DNA of 64,000 bases, taken from Clostridiales bacterium (GTDB lineage Bacteria; Bacillota; Clostridia; Lachnospirales; WQUN01). Each line of letters begins with the position of its first letter. Positions within the stretch are counted from its first letter, which is position 1. The notes below the pieces were generated by a model. It did no database searches and had not been told where the DNA came from. It saw only the letters and a list, made by a program, of their open reading frames with translations. Below are positions 23,558-31,032 of this stretch, piece after piece. The stretch covers positions 1 through 64,000 of the forward strand of contig JAITSQ010000023.1 of NCBI GenBank assembly GCA_031287685.1, in the 5' to 3' direction. The translations under genes and the position numbers were made by a program.

Positions 23558-24039
23558 AGATTCTGCGGCGCGTTATGGAAAAGAGCGCCCTGCCCGGCGA
23601 GCTGGCGCGGACCCTGCCGGATTGCGCGAAAGCCCTCGTTTTCGCCGCGACGCTTGGGCACGCCGCCGACGCGGCCCTGCGCTCCGCTTTCGCCAAAAGC
23701 GCGTCGGAGGCTGTCGAGCTTGACTCGCGGCTGAACCTGCGGATAAGCCGCGCCTGCTCTCAAATCCAGGAAGAAGCGGCGGCCGGCCTCGGCGGGGCCT
23801 CCCCGGTCTTTTTCCCCGGGGGGGAGCTGCCGCTGGCCGCGCAAAGCGCTATCCTGAGTTTGCTTAACGCCCGGAGGCGCGGGGTTTACGAAAACGAGGC
23901 GCATATGCTCCTGCCGTCGAAAACTCTCACCGGCGTAATAGCGCTTGGCGTTTCCGGAGGGGCCCGCGCGCCGGCCTGCGGATTCCGCTGCGCGGAGTGC
24001 GCAAAGCCCTGCTCCGCGAAAATTACGGAGGAATTATAG
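23536..24039 (+). CDS. Stand-alone methionine synthase reactivation-domain protein
   Basis: The 167-residue protein resembles the vitamin B12-dependent methionine synthase activation domain, which in MetH of many bacteria is the C-terminal AdoMet-binding module. It has LPSKTLTGVIALGVS near residue 125 and a cysteine-rich end (CGFRCAECAKPC). The MetH of this window (31022-33391) stops after its cobalamin domain, so this protein probably does the reactivation in trans. It overlaps metF by 22 bases, a coupled pair. The family call is by length, context and motif; weaker than that of metF. Confidence 0.7.
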   Translation: MSDEYPVKILRRVMEKSALPGELARTLPDCAKALVFAATLGHAADAALRSAFAKSASEAVELDSRLNLRISRACSQIQEEAAAGLGGASPVFFPGGELPLAAQSAILSLLNARRRGVYENEAHMLLPSKTLTGVIALGVSGGARAPACGFRCAECAKPCSAKITEEL

Positions 24040-24114
24040 CGGCCAAACAACGGCCTGGCGCGAGCTTGTCCGCGGGAAGCCCTCGTGAGGCCGCCCGCGC
24101 TTTTCGGCTCGAAA

Positions 24115-24226
24115 CAATAAGGGGGCTTTGGTTTGTCTAAATCTTTTTAGACAAACCAAAACACCGAGTAAGAAGGGGGCTTTCATTTGTCTAAGCTTGC
24201 TTTAGGCAAATGAAAACACCGAGCAA
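24115..24226. repeat. Two tandem family A palindromic repeats upstream of prfB
   Basis: Copy one (24117-24170) has arms GGTTTGTCTAAA/TTTAGACAAACC; copy two (24171-24226) has arms CATTTGTCTAA/TTAGGCAAATG. Both sit between AAGGGGGCTTT and AAAACACCGAG. The 24040-24115 stretch before them holds a CGCGGG/CCCGCG stem and no gene. Confidence 0.85.
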
Positions 24227-24268
24227 AATTAACAACGGCGAAAGCCTACCCCAAAAGGACTGATTACA

Positions 24269-25376
24269 ATGCTTGAGCTTGAACAGCTGAAACAAAGCCT
24301 GAAGCAGTACGAAAGCAAGCTGGACGAATTAAGGGATTCACTTTGACTTACCCGCCGTCAAAAAGAAATTAGACGAACTGACGGAGGCCACCGCCGCGCC
24401 GGAGTTCTGGAACGGGGCGGCCGGGAATCAGTCCGTGCTGCAGGAAATCAAGGCTCTGCAGAACAAGCTGGATTCCTTCGGCGCGCTTAGGAACGAGTAC
24501 GACGACCTTATGGTGCTTGCGGAGCTTGGCCTGGAGGAAAACGACGAGTCCGTCTATCCCGAGGCGAAGGCGCTGGCGGCGGACTTCGAGCGGGACTTTG
24601 AAAAGTTTAAGCTCGCCAAGCTGCTGGACGGGGAGTTTGACCGAAGCAACGCCATACTTACGCTCCATTCCGGCGCCGGCGGCACGGAATCGTGCGACTG
24701 GGCGCTTATGCTTTTCCGAATGTACAGCCGCTGGGCGGAGAAAAACGGCTATTCCGCGCAAATAATAGATATGCTCGACGGGGACGAAGCGGGCGTTAAA
24801 TCCGTCACTATGCAGATAAACGGCGAAAACGCCTTCGGCTACCTCAAGAGCGAAAAAGGAGTGCACCGGCTCGTGCGCATTTCCCCGTTTGACTCCTCCG
24901 GCAGGAGGCACACTTCCTTCGCTTCTTGCGAGGTTATGCCCGAAATAGACGACAGCGTAGAGTTTGAAATCGACGAGGACGACCTGCGCGTAGACACCTA
25001 CCGCTCCAGCGGCAAGGGCGGGCAGCACGTCAACAAGACCGACTCCGCCATACGCATCACTCATATCCCTACCGGGGCCGTGGCCGCCTGTCAGAGCGAA
25101 CGATCTCAGCTGCAGAACAAAAACACCGCGATGCGTATGCTCAAATCCAAACTTTACGACATGAAAATGCAGGAACAGCGCGAAAAACTGCGGGACATCC
25201 GGGGCGAAGTCAAGGACATAGCCTGGGGCAGCCAGATCCGCTCGTATGTCTTTCACCCCTACACCCTCGTAAAAGACCACCGCACCTCCTGCGAAATGGG
25301 CAACATCACCGCCGTTATGGACGGCGAGCTGGAGCCGTTTATGAACGCCTATCTGGGGTGGGTTCACAATGCGTGA
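24269..25376 (+). CDS. prfB: Peptide chain release factor 2, with programmed +1 frameshift
   Basis: RF2 ends translation at UGA and UAA. The first 25 codons (24269-24343, MLELEQLKQSLK…) end at CTT TGA C (24341-24347), the classic prfB frameshift site, with AAGGGA (24331-24336) as the internal Shine-Dalgarno-like element. Reading continues in the +1 frame from GAC at 24345. The joined protein of about 368 residues has the RF2-type stop-reading motif SPF (RISPFDSSG), and the GGQ tripeptide (GKGGQHVNK) that triggers release. It overlaps the following synthase gene by eight bases. When RF2 is scarce the shift is favoured, so the gene controls itself. Confidence 0.93.
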
Positions 25377-26253
25377 GGCGCGGATAACCCAGGGGGATTC
25401 CGGCGGGCGGCTTGATAAATACCTCCTGCGGCTTATGCCGGAGTCCGGGCGCGGCTTTATATATAAAATGCTGCGCAAGAAAAACATCACGCTGAACGGC
25501 GCGCGGGCCGAGGGCAGGGAAACCCTCCGCGAGGGCGACGTAATAAAGCTCTTCCTCTCGGACGAAACTATCGGGAAATTTGAGGGACGCCGGCGCGAAA
25601 ACCGCTTCCCCGCCGATATTTCCGTCGTTTATGAGGACGAGGGTCTCCTTGTGTGCGATAAACCCGCCGGCCTGCTCTCTCAAGCGGCGCGCGCGGGGGA
25701 CGACTGCCTGCTGGAGCGCGTCCGGGCGTACCTGCCGGAGGCGCGGCCCGCGCTGTGCAACCGGCTTGACCGCAACACCAGCGGCCTTGTCCTCTGCGCC
25801 AAGACCCTCGCCTCCGCTCGGGAAACCTGCCTCTTGCTCGCCTCCGGGCAAATCCGGAAGTTTTATGCGGCGCAGGTTATCGGCGCGTTCACGAAGGAGC
25901 GGGAGGTCAGCGAGGGCTATTTCAAAGACCGCGCCGCCAACAAGGCGTATGTTTCGCAAAACGGGGAAACGGCCGCCCGCGCCAGATTCAGCCCGCTCGC
26001 CCTCTCGGAGGACGGGCGCTTCTCCCTTGTGGAAATCGAGCTTCTCACGGGAAAAAGCCACCAAATCCGCGTCCAGCTGGCGAATATGGGCTTCCCGATA
26101 ATCGGAGACCCGAAATACGGCAATCCCTCCGCGAACCGCGCGGCCCGCGCGAAATATCAGCGTCTGCGCGCTTATAAGCTGATTTTCCCGAACGGCAGGA
26201 ATATACAAACACATATGGATTCAGGTGAAATTTTATGGCTAAAAAGACCGTAA
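25369..26253 (+). CDS. RNA pseudouridine synthase, RluA family (RluC/D-like)
   Basis: The 294-residue protein has an N-terminal S4 RNA-binding domain (residues 10-70, [21 protein letters not shown]) and the catalytic domain with [15 protein letters not shown], in which the Asp of RLDRNT is the catalytic residue. Later motifs [17 protein letters not shown], given here by its core [10 protein letters not shown], and GDPKYG also match. It modifies uridines in 23S rRNA; the exact target is not clear. It overlaps prfB by eight bases and recA by 19. Confidence 0.9.
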   Translation: MREARITQGDSGGRLDKYLLRLMPESGRGFIYKMLRKKNITLNGARAEGRETLREGDVIKLFLSDETIGKFEGRRRENRFPADISVVYEDEGLLVCDKPAGLLSQAARAGDDCLLERVRAYLPEARPALCNRLDRNTSGLVLCAKTLASARETCLLLASGQIRKFYAAQVIGAFTKEREVSEGYFKDRAANKAYVSQNGETAARARFSPLALSEDGRFSLVEIELLTGKSHQIRVQLANMGFPIIGDPKYGNPSANRAARAKYQRLRAYKLIFPNGRNIQTHMDSGEILWLKRP

Positions 26254-27644
26254 AACCAAAGGAAAAAAGGGACGTCCAGGCCCTGCGGGAGCTTTCAAAA
26301 GATGAGCGCGTGGCGGCGCTTTCAACGACTCTGGCCGAAATAGAGAAAAACCATGGCAAGGGCGCCATAATGCGTCTTGGGGACCGGCCGAAAATGGACG
26401 TGCCCGTTGTGTCTACGGGCGTTTTGAGCATCGACGTCTGCTTAGGCATAGGAGGAGTGCCGAAAGGGCGCATTGTGGAGATTTACGGGCCGGAGGCCTC
26501 CGGCAAGACCACCATCGCCCTGCAAATCGTGGCGCAGGCCCAGGCCGCCGGGGGCATAGCGGCGTACATAGACGCGGAGCACGCGCTTGACCCGGTTTAC
26601 GCCGAAAAGCTCGGCGTGAATATAGACGAATTGTATATCTCCCAGCCGGACGACGGGGAGCAGGCCCTTGAAATATGCGAAACAATGGTGCGGTCGGCGG
26701 TTATAGACGTGGTGGTGGTGGATTCCGTGGCGGCGCTCGTGCCCCGGGCGGAAATCGCCGGGGAAATGGGCCAGGTGACGGTCGGCGCGCACGCGCGGCT
26801 GATGTCCCAGGCGCTGCGCAAGCTGACGGCTTTTGTGGCCAACAACCGCTGCGTGCTCATATTTATAAACCAAATCCGCTCGATGATTCAAAGCCAGGGC
26901 CGCGGCCCCTCCGAAACGACGACAGGCGGCCGCGCGCTGAAGTTTTATTCCTCCATACGAATCGACGTGCGGAGAATCGGCGCGGTCGAGGGCACGGGCG
27001 ACGAAATCGTCGGCGCGATAACCAAGATAAAAATCGCGAAAAACAAGCTGGCTCCCCCGTTTAAGCAGTGCACGCTCAAAATAATTTACGGCGAGGGCAT
27101 CTCCGCGCTGGCGAATATTCTTGATATAGCCATCGAAGCGGGAATCGTGACCAAAAGCGGCTCCTGGATTTCTTACGAAGGGACGCGCGTTCAGGGATAT
27201 GAGAAATTCCTCCGGGAGATGCGGGGCGCGCCGCGCGCCGTGCGCGAAATTGAGAACAAAGTCCGCGAACTGTACACTATGCCGCCGCTTCCCGAACTTA
27301 CGGAGGAGGAGGTGGCCGCGGCCCTTGAAAAACACTCCAAAAACGCCGCTCAGGAGAAAATTAAGGCGAAAGCCCCGAAACTGTCCTCCGCTGCCGTGGC
27401 GGCGGAAGATGACGACGACGATAACGCCTACCCCGACGACGAGATTACGCCAGGCGGCAGCCCCCAAGCCAAGCCTCGGGACGCCGAGCCGGAGGAGCCT
27501 GACGACGGGGAGCTTGACCCGGACGAGGAAATGGAGATAGAAGCGGCGATTTTCGCCAGTATGTCGAAAACGGAGACGGAGTCCGAGGAGCCCGCGAAAA
27601 AACCGGCGCGGAAAACAAGCGCGAGAAAGACGGCGGCTAAGTAA
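26235..27644 (+). CDS. recA: RecA recombinase with unusual L2 loop and long acidic tail
   Basis: RecA forms the ATP-driven strand-exchange filament and prompts LexA self-cleavage. The core (about residues 25-350) has Walker [22 protein letters not shown], and [12 protein letters not shown]. The 469-residue length exceeds the usual 330-360 owing to a C-terminal extension rich in Asp/Glu, then Lys/Ala ([15 protein letters not shown]). The L2 loop reads [17 protein letters not shown] where most RecA proteins have a GVMFGNPE-type sequence: it is one residue longer and lacks the conserved Phe. Its start overlaps the pseudouridine synthase gene, so it ends the operon prfB-rluX-recA. A terminator follows. 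Confidence 0.93.
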   Translation: MAKKTVKPKEKRDVQALRELSKDERVAALSTTLAEIEKNHGKGAIMRLGDRPKMDVPVVSTGVLSIDVCLGIGGVPKGRIVEIYGPEASGKTTIALQIVAQAQAAGGIAAYIDAEHALDPVYAEKLGVNIDELYISQPDDGEQALEICETMVRSAVIDVVVVDSVAALVPRAEIAGEMGQVTVGAHARLMSQALRKLTAFVANNRCVLIFINQIRSMIQSQGRGPSETTTGGRALKFYSSIRIDVRRIGAVEGTGDEIVGAITKIKIAKNKLAPPFKQCTLKIIYGEGISALANILDIAIEAGIVTKSGSWISYEGTRVQGYEKFLREMRGAPRAVREIENKVRELYTMPPLPELTEEEVAAALEKHSKNAAQEKIKAKAPKLSSAAVAAEDDDDDNAYPDDEITPGGSPQAKPRDAEPEEPDDGELDPDEEMEIEAAIFASMSKTETESEEPAKKPARKTSARKTAAK

Positions 27645-27670
27645 TAAAGCCAAACCGGCCATACACAAGC

Positions 27671-27714
27671 AAAAACCGCGCCAAGCCAGCCCAGCTCATA
27701 GCGCGGTTTTTCGC
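27671..27714 (+). terminator. Terminator after recA
   Basis: Arms AAAAACCGCGC and GCGCGGTTTTT close a 19-base loop. The T-run allows stop of rightward transcripts and the A-run opposite may serve the leftward gene. Confidence 0.8.
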
Positions 27715-27767
27715 GTACCTTATACGAATCCCATTTCACACATTCCGTCGTTCATTTGGAATTCGTA

Positions 27768-28163
27768 TTACATATAACTGCTTTTCACTTTGGCCGACCT
27801 AACCGCCGTCAGTTTTGAAAACTCGCCTTTGTTTTCGTTGTATATCGTCGCCATATCGCATATGGAGGAGAGAAACTCGGAGTTGCCGATGAGCCGCTCG
27901 GCGGCGAGCCAGTTTATGAAATCGTCCGGGTTGTTGGTGTAGATGTATATATAAAAAGCGACGCATCGCATAAACTCAATGTACTCGGGGCTTTGCTTTC
28001 CGGAGGCCAGAACGGCGCGCGCGGTTTGAGGCGAGAGGTACCCTCCGCGCTCTAAAAACGCCGCCATATCCTCCGCGCAGTACCATAAGTCAAGGGCGTT
28101 CTGATGCTCGGTGTATTCCCACAGATAATAAGCGGCGACATTAGTGCTTTGAAACAAGTCCAT
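27768..28163 (-). CDS. Hypothetical protein, 131 aa
   Basis: An unrecognised protein rich in aromatic residues (AAYYLWEYTEHQNALDLWY) and predicted mainly helical; there is no signal peptide or clear membrane segment. The ATG at 28163 is preferred: GGAG lies at good distance, whereas the ATG at 28172 overlaps that site. It follows the TPR gene by 52 bases on the same strand and may be cotranscribed. Nothing in the sequence points to a function. Confidence 0.65.
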   Translation of the reverse strand: MDLFQSTNVAAYYLWEYTEHQNALDLWYCAEDMAAFLERGGYLSPQTARAVLASGKQSPEYIEFMRCVAFYIYIYTNNPDDFINWLAAERLIGNSEFLSSICDMATIYNENKGEFSKLTAVRSAKVKSSYM

Positions 28164-28215
28164 TGCTGACATCTCCTTTTGTGATTCCGTTAGGCTCCGG
28201 CAAATTCCGGGCGGC

Positions 28216-29544
28216 TTACCGCCCGGCCGCGGCGAGCCTGCTCCTGCGCGACTCGGCGCTTCGCGAAAAATTCGATTGCGGGAAATCCGCCGTCAGCCGG
28301 TCGTAGTATGAAAGGGCCGTTTTGGCGTCGTCCTGGGCTTCGGCAATCAGCCCGAAATAATACAGCGCGCCGCTCCTGTAAGAGGAATCCGCGTCCGCGA
28401 ACTGAAGCGTTTTTTCAAGGTCTACCTTCGCGTCGTCGTATTCCTTTCCATTATAATGCGACACTCCGGAGTTGTACAGGTTCCGCGCCACAGCCGGGTA
28501 AATTTGGGCGGTAAGCGCGTCGTAAAGCTGTTTGGACTCCTCCGGGAGGTCTTTGCCGTCCACGCTGTAGAGCAGGTCGGCCGCGTTCTCAAGGTCGCTG
28601 GCTTTGCCGGTCCGCTGAAGGCTTTGGGCGGTATTGATTTTCTGGGCGCGCTCCGAAAGCAGGAGGCGCTCCCGTAAAGAAGCGGCTTCACCCGAAAGTT
28701 TGTCGGACTCCGCGGAGAGCTTGCCCACGGTTTCGTCCCGCTCTTTGGCGATTTGATCCCGCTCGGCGGCCATGGAGGCCGCTTTGGCGGAAAGTTCGCT
28801 TATCCGCGTGTTTTTTTCGGACAGCACGCGCGGCATTACAAGAATCAGAAAATACAGAAAAGTCACCGCCACGCCTGATATGAACACGACGGCCTGGGCG
28901 AGCTTCGAGCCGCCGCCGCGCCTGGCGTAAATCGGCGCGGAAAAAGCCTTCGCCGGCTCCTCCTGCGGGCGGGGCTGCGGCTTTTTGCGGACGGAGCCGC
29001 CCGTCAGCTCCCGCGCGTAATTCAGCGCGACCGGGTTATCCGCGTCCAGGGCCAGGGCTTTTTCCGCCGAAATCAACGCGCGGTCCCGGTCTTTTAGCGT
29101 CAGCAGGCAGAAGCAGAGCAGGTTGTGCGCGTTTACGAAGGACGGGTTCAGCTCAAGCGCCTTTTTCAGCCGGACGACCGCCACGTCCTCATTTTTCTGG
29201 TTTACGCAGACGAGCGCGTCGTTAAAGTTCATAATGGCTTCGCCGTAGTTTTCAAACTCCTCCGTGTTTCGCTGGACCCGCTCCAGGTATTCGGCCGCGA
29301 TGTTGCCCTCCCGCCGGATATTCGTGGAAATAACCCAATGCTTAATGGCGTCGGGAACGCGCCCGCACTCAAAATAAACGAGGCCCAGGAGGTTCCGCGC
29401 GTCGGAGTTGCTTTTATCGTACATCAGGGCGCGGCGCAGGGCCGTCTCCGCGCCCGAAAGCGCCCGGCGCCCGGCAAGCTGAAGCCCGGCGTTGTAAAAA
29501 TGCGCCGAAAGAGCCTTTGTTCTGTCGCGCAAGTATTCTTTCAT
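28216..29544 (-). CDS. Membrane-anchored TPR protein with internal coiled coil
   Basis: The 442-residue protein has N-terminal tetratricopeptide repeats (about residues 15-180, e.g. ALRRALMYDKSNSDARNLLG, cut here to AETALRRALMYDKSN), a Pro/Lys linker, one membrane helix (about 213-237, VVFISGVAVTFLYFLILV), a coiled coil (about 245-300, EKNTRISELSAKAASMAAE) and C-terminal TPRs (about 345-430). This suits a scaffold that spans the membrane. It is fourth in the leftward run metH-folC-46 aa gene-TPR. No specific partner can be named. Confidence 0.75.
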   Translation of the reverse strand: MKEYLRDRTKALSAHFYNAGLQLAGRRALSGAETALRRALMYDKSNSDARNLLGLVYFECGRVPDAIKHWVISTNIRREGNIAAEYLERVQRNTEEFENYGEAIMNFNDALVCVNQKNEDVAVVRLKKALELNPSFVNAHNLLCFCLLTLKDRDRALISAEKALALDADNPVALNYARELTGGSVRKKPQPRPQEEPAKAFSAPIYARRGGGSKLAQAVVFISGVAVTFLYFLILVMPRVLSEKNTRISELSAKAASMAAERDQIAKERDETVGKLSAESDKLSGEAASLRERLLLSERAQKINTAQSLQRTGKASDLENAADLLYSVDGKDLPEESKQLYDALTAQIYPAVARNLYNSGVSHYNGKEYDDAKVDLEKTLQFADADSSYRSGALYYFGLIAEAQDDAKTALSYYDRLTADFPQSNFSRSAESRRSRLAAAGR

Positions 29545-29570
29545 TCAATAAACGCGCTCCTTTTGAAGCC

Positions 29571-29711
29571 TTACCGTTGTTCGGTCTGGCCGGCTATTTG
29601 TACAAGCAGGTCTAAAATATCCCGCGTGTCGTCGTCCAAGACGGATTTCTCTATTTCCGGGATGGTCAGCAGCGGTTTGTATTTGGCTATTTCTTCCTTA
29701 AAGTCCAACAT
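29571..29711 (-). CDS. Small 46-residue acidic protein in the folC operon
   Basis: A short gene starting MLDFKEEIAKYKPLLT and ending in IAGQTEQR. It fills the gap between folC (ends 29716) and the TPR gene (starts 29544) with only a few bases on one side and 26 on the other, with AAGGGATG ahead of the ATG. The codon use is like its neighbours. No family is recognised; it is predicted to be helical. Confidence 0.6.
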   Translation of the reverse strand: MLDFKEEIAKYKPLLTIPEIEKSVLDDDTRDILDLLVQIAGQTEQR

Positions 29712-29715
29712 TTCA

Positions 29716-31032
29716 TCATCCCTTACTTAATATATACGCGCGCAAGGTTCCGACAAGCCGCAGGGAGCCGGCGACGACGATAACCCCGTCTTCGGGCCGA
29801 AGCGCCTCCGCGCGCTCATACGCGGCCCGCGGAGAGGCTTCGCAAAAAGCCGCCTTCTTGCTCGGCGTTTTTTCGGCGCTACTGCCCGCCAAAAAAGCCG
29901 CCTTCTTGCTCACTGCGGCCCGAAGCTCCTCCGGAGGCAGGCCGCGCTCCTCGTCCGCCTTGGTGAAAATAACGGCGTCACTCGCGCCGGCCAAGGTTTG
30001 GGCGATTTCTTTATACGCCTTGCCCCGCAGGATTCCCGCGACGGCGACGACCGGCCGGCCAAGCGCGGCGAGGGTTTCCGCCAGGGCGCGCGCGCCGTCC
30101 GGGTTATGCGCCCCGTCCAGCAGGACGTTTTTCGTTATAAACTCGCAGCGCCCCGGGTGGGCCGCCTTTGCTATCGCCTCGCGCGCGCCCTCCGCAGTGA
30201 GCCTCAGGCCGAGCCGCCGCAGAACCTCCGCCGCGAGCAGCGCCCCGCGCAGGTTCCACTCCTGATAAAGCCCGAAAAGATTCGTCCGCAGGCCCCGGTA
30301 AGCGTATCCCTCCCCCGAAACGTCAAGGCTCATCAGAAACCCCGGCTCCCGGTTTGGGTAAAAGGAAGCGCGGGAATCCGCTTGGTCGTAATAAAAAGGG
30401 GCGCTTTTCTCTCTCGCTGTTTCCTTAATTAAATTATATACCTTTTCGGGGTTCCTGTGCAATACTATCGGGCAATTTTCTTTTATTATCCCGGCTTTTT
30501 CGGCGGCGATTTTTTCGATTGCGCCGCCCAAAAGGTCCGTATGGTCCAGGGAAACGGAGGTTATGACCGAAAGGAGCGGGCGCGGGACGACGTTCGTGGC
30601 GTCGAGCCGGCCGCCTATGCCCGTTTCGAGCGCGACAAAATCCGCGCGGGACTCATAAAAATAAGCGAACGCCGCCACCGTCAGAAGCTCAAAAAACGAC
30701 AGCGGGCTGTCAAGAAAGGACGACGCTTCGGCGGCCCGCGTCAGCAAGCCCGCGAAAGCCTCGTCTGATATTTCCTCGCCGTTTAAGCTCAGCCGCTCGT
30801 TCACGCGGCGCAGGTGCGGCGAGGTGAACGCCCCGACGGAATATCCCGCCGTTTTCAGTATTTCCGAAAGAACGCGGCAGACCGTGCCCTTGCCGTTCGT
30901 CCCCGCGACGTGAATCACGCGGAGCTTCTCCTCCGGGGAGCCGAATTTTTTAAGGACGGCGCGAAGCTCGTCAAAGCTATGCTTGTTTGGCGGGAGGCTG
31001 AGCAGGTAGGAGACGGCTTCGTCATAGCCCAT
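29716..31032 (-). CDS. folC: Folylpolyglutamate synthase / dihydrofolate synthase with repeat-derived insertion
   Basis: FolC adds glutamate to folates (and to dihydropteroate in the bifunctional form), keeping them in the cell. The 438-residue protein has the P-loop GTNGKGTVCRVL (residues 44-55), GAFTSPHLRRVNERL, ALETGIGGRLDATN and DGAHNPDGARALAETL, as in the Mur ligase-like fold. Odd: near the C-terminus, about residues 372-396 (29844-29912), a palindromic repeat is inserted in frame and gives KKAAFLAGSSAEKTPSKKAAF, shown here as AAFLAGSSAEKTPSKK. It overlaps metH by 11 bases, so both are one operon. Confidence 0.92.
   Translation of the reverse strand: MGYDEAVSYLLSLPPNKHSFDELRAVLKKFGSPEEKLRVIHVAGTNGKGTVCRVLSEILKTAGYSVGAFTSPHLRRVNERLSLNGEEISDEAFAGLLTRAAEASSFLDSPLSFFELLTVAAFAYFYESRADFVALETGIGGRLDATNVVPRPLLSVITSVSLDHTDLLGGAIEKIAAEKAGIIKENCPIVLHRNPEKVYNLIKETAREKSAPFYYDQADSRASFYPNREPGFLMSLDVSGEGYAYRGLRTNLFGLYQEWNLRGALLAAEVLRRLGLRLTAEGAREAIAKAAHPGRCEFITKNVLLDGAHNPDGARALAETLAALGRPVVAVAGILRGKAYKEIAQTLAGASDAVIFTKADEERGLPPEELRAAVSKKAAFLAGSSAEKTPSKKAAFCEASPRAAYERAEALRPEDGVIVVAGSLRLVGTLRAYILSKG
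29844..29912. repeat. Family B palindromic repeat inside folC
   Basis: AAAAAGCCGCCTTCTTGCTC (29849-29868) recurs as AAAAAAGCCGCCTTCTTGCT (29891-29910), flanking CGGCGTTTTTTCGGCG. CGGCGTTTTTTCGGCG and CCGCCAAAAAAGCCGCC can pair. The open frame is kept. Confidence 0.75.
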
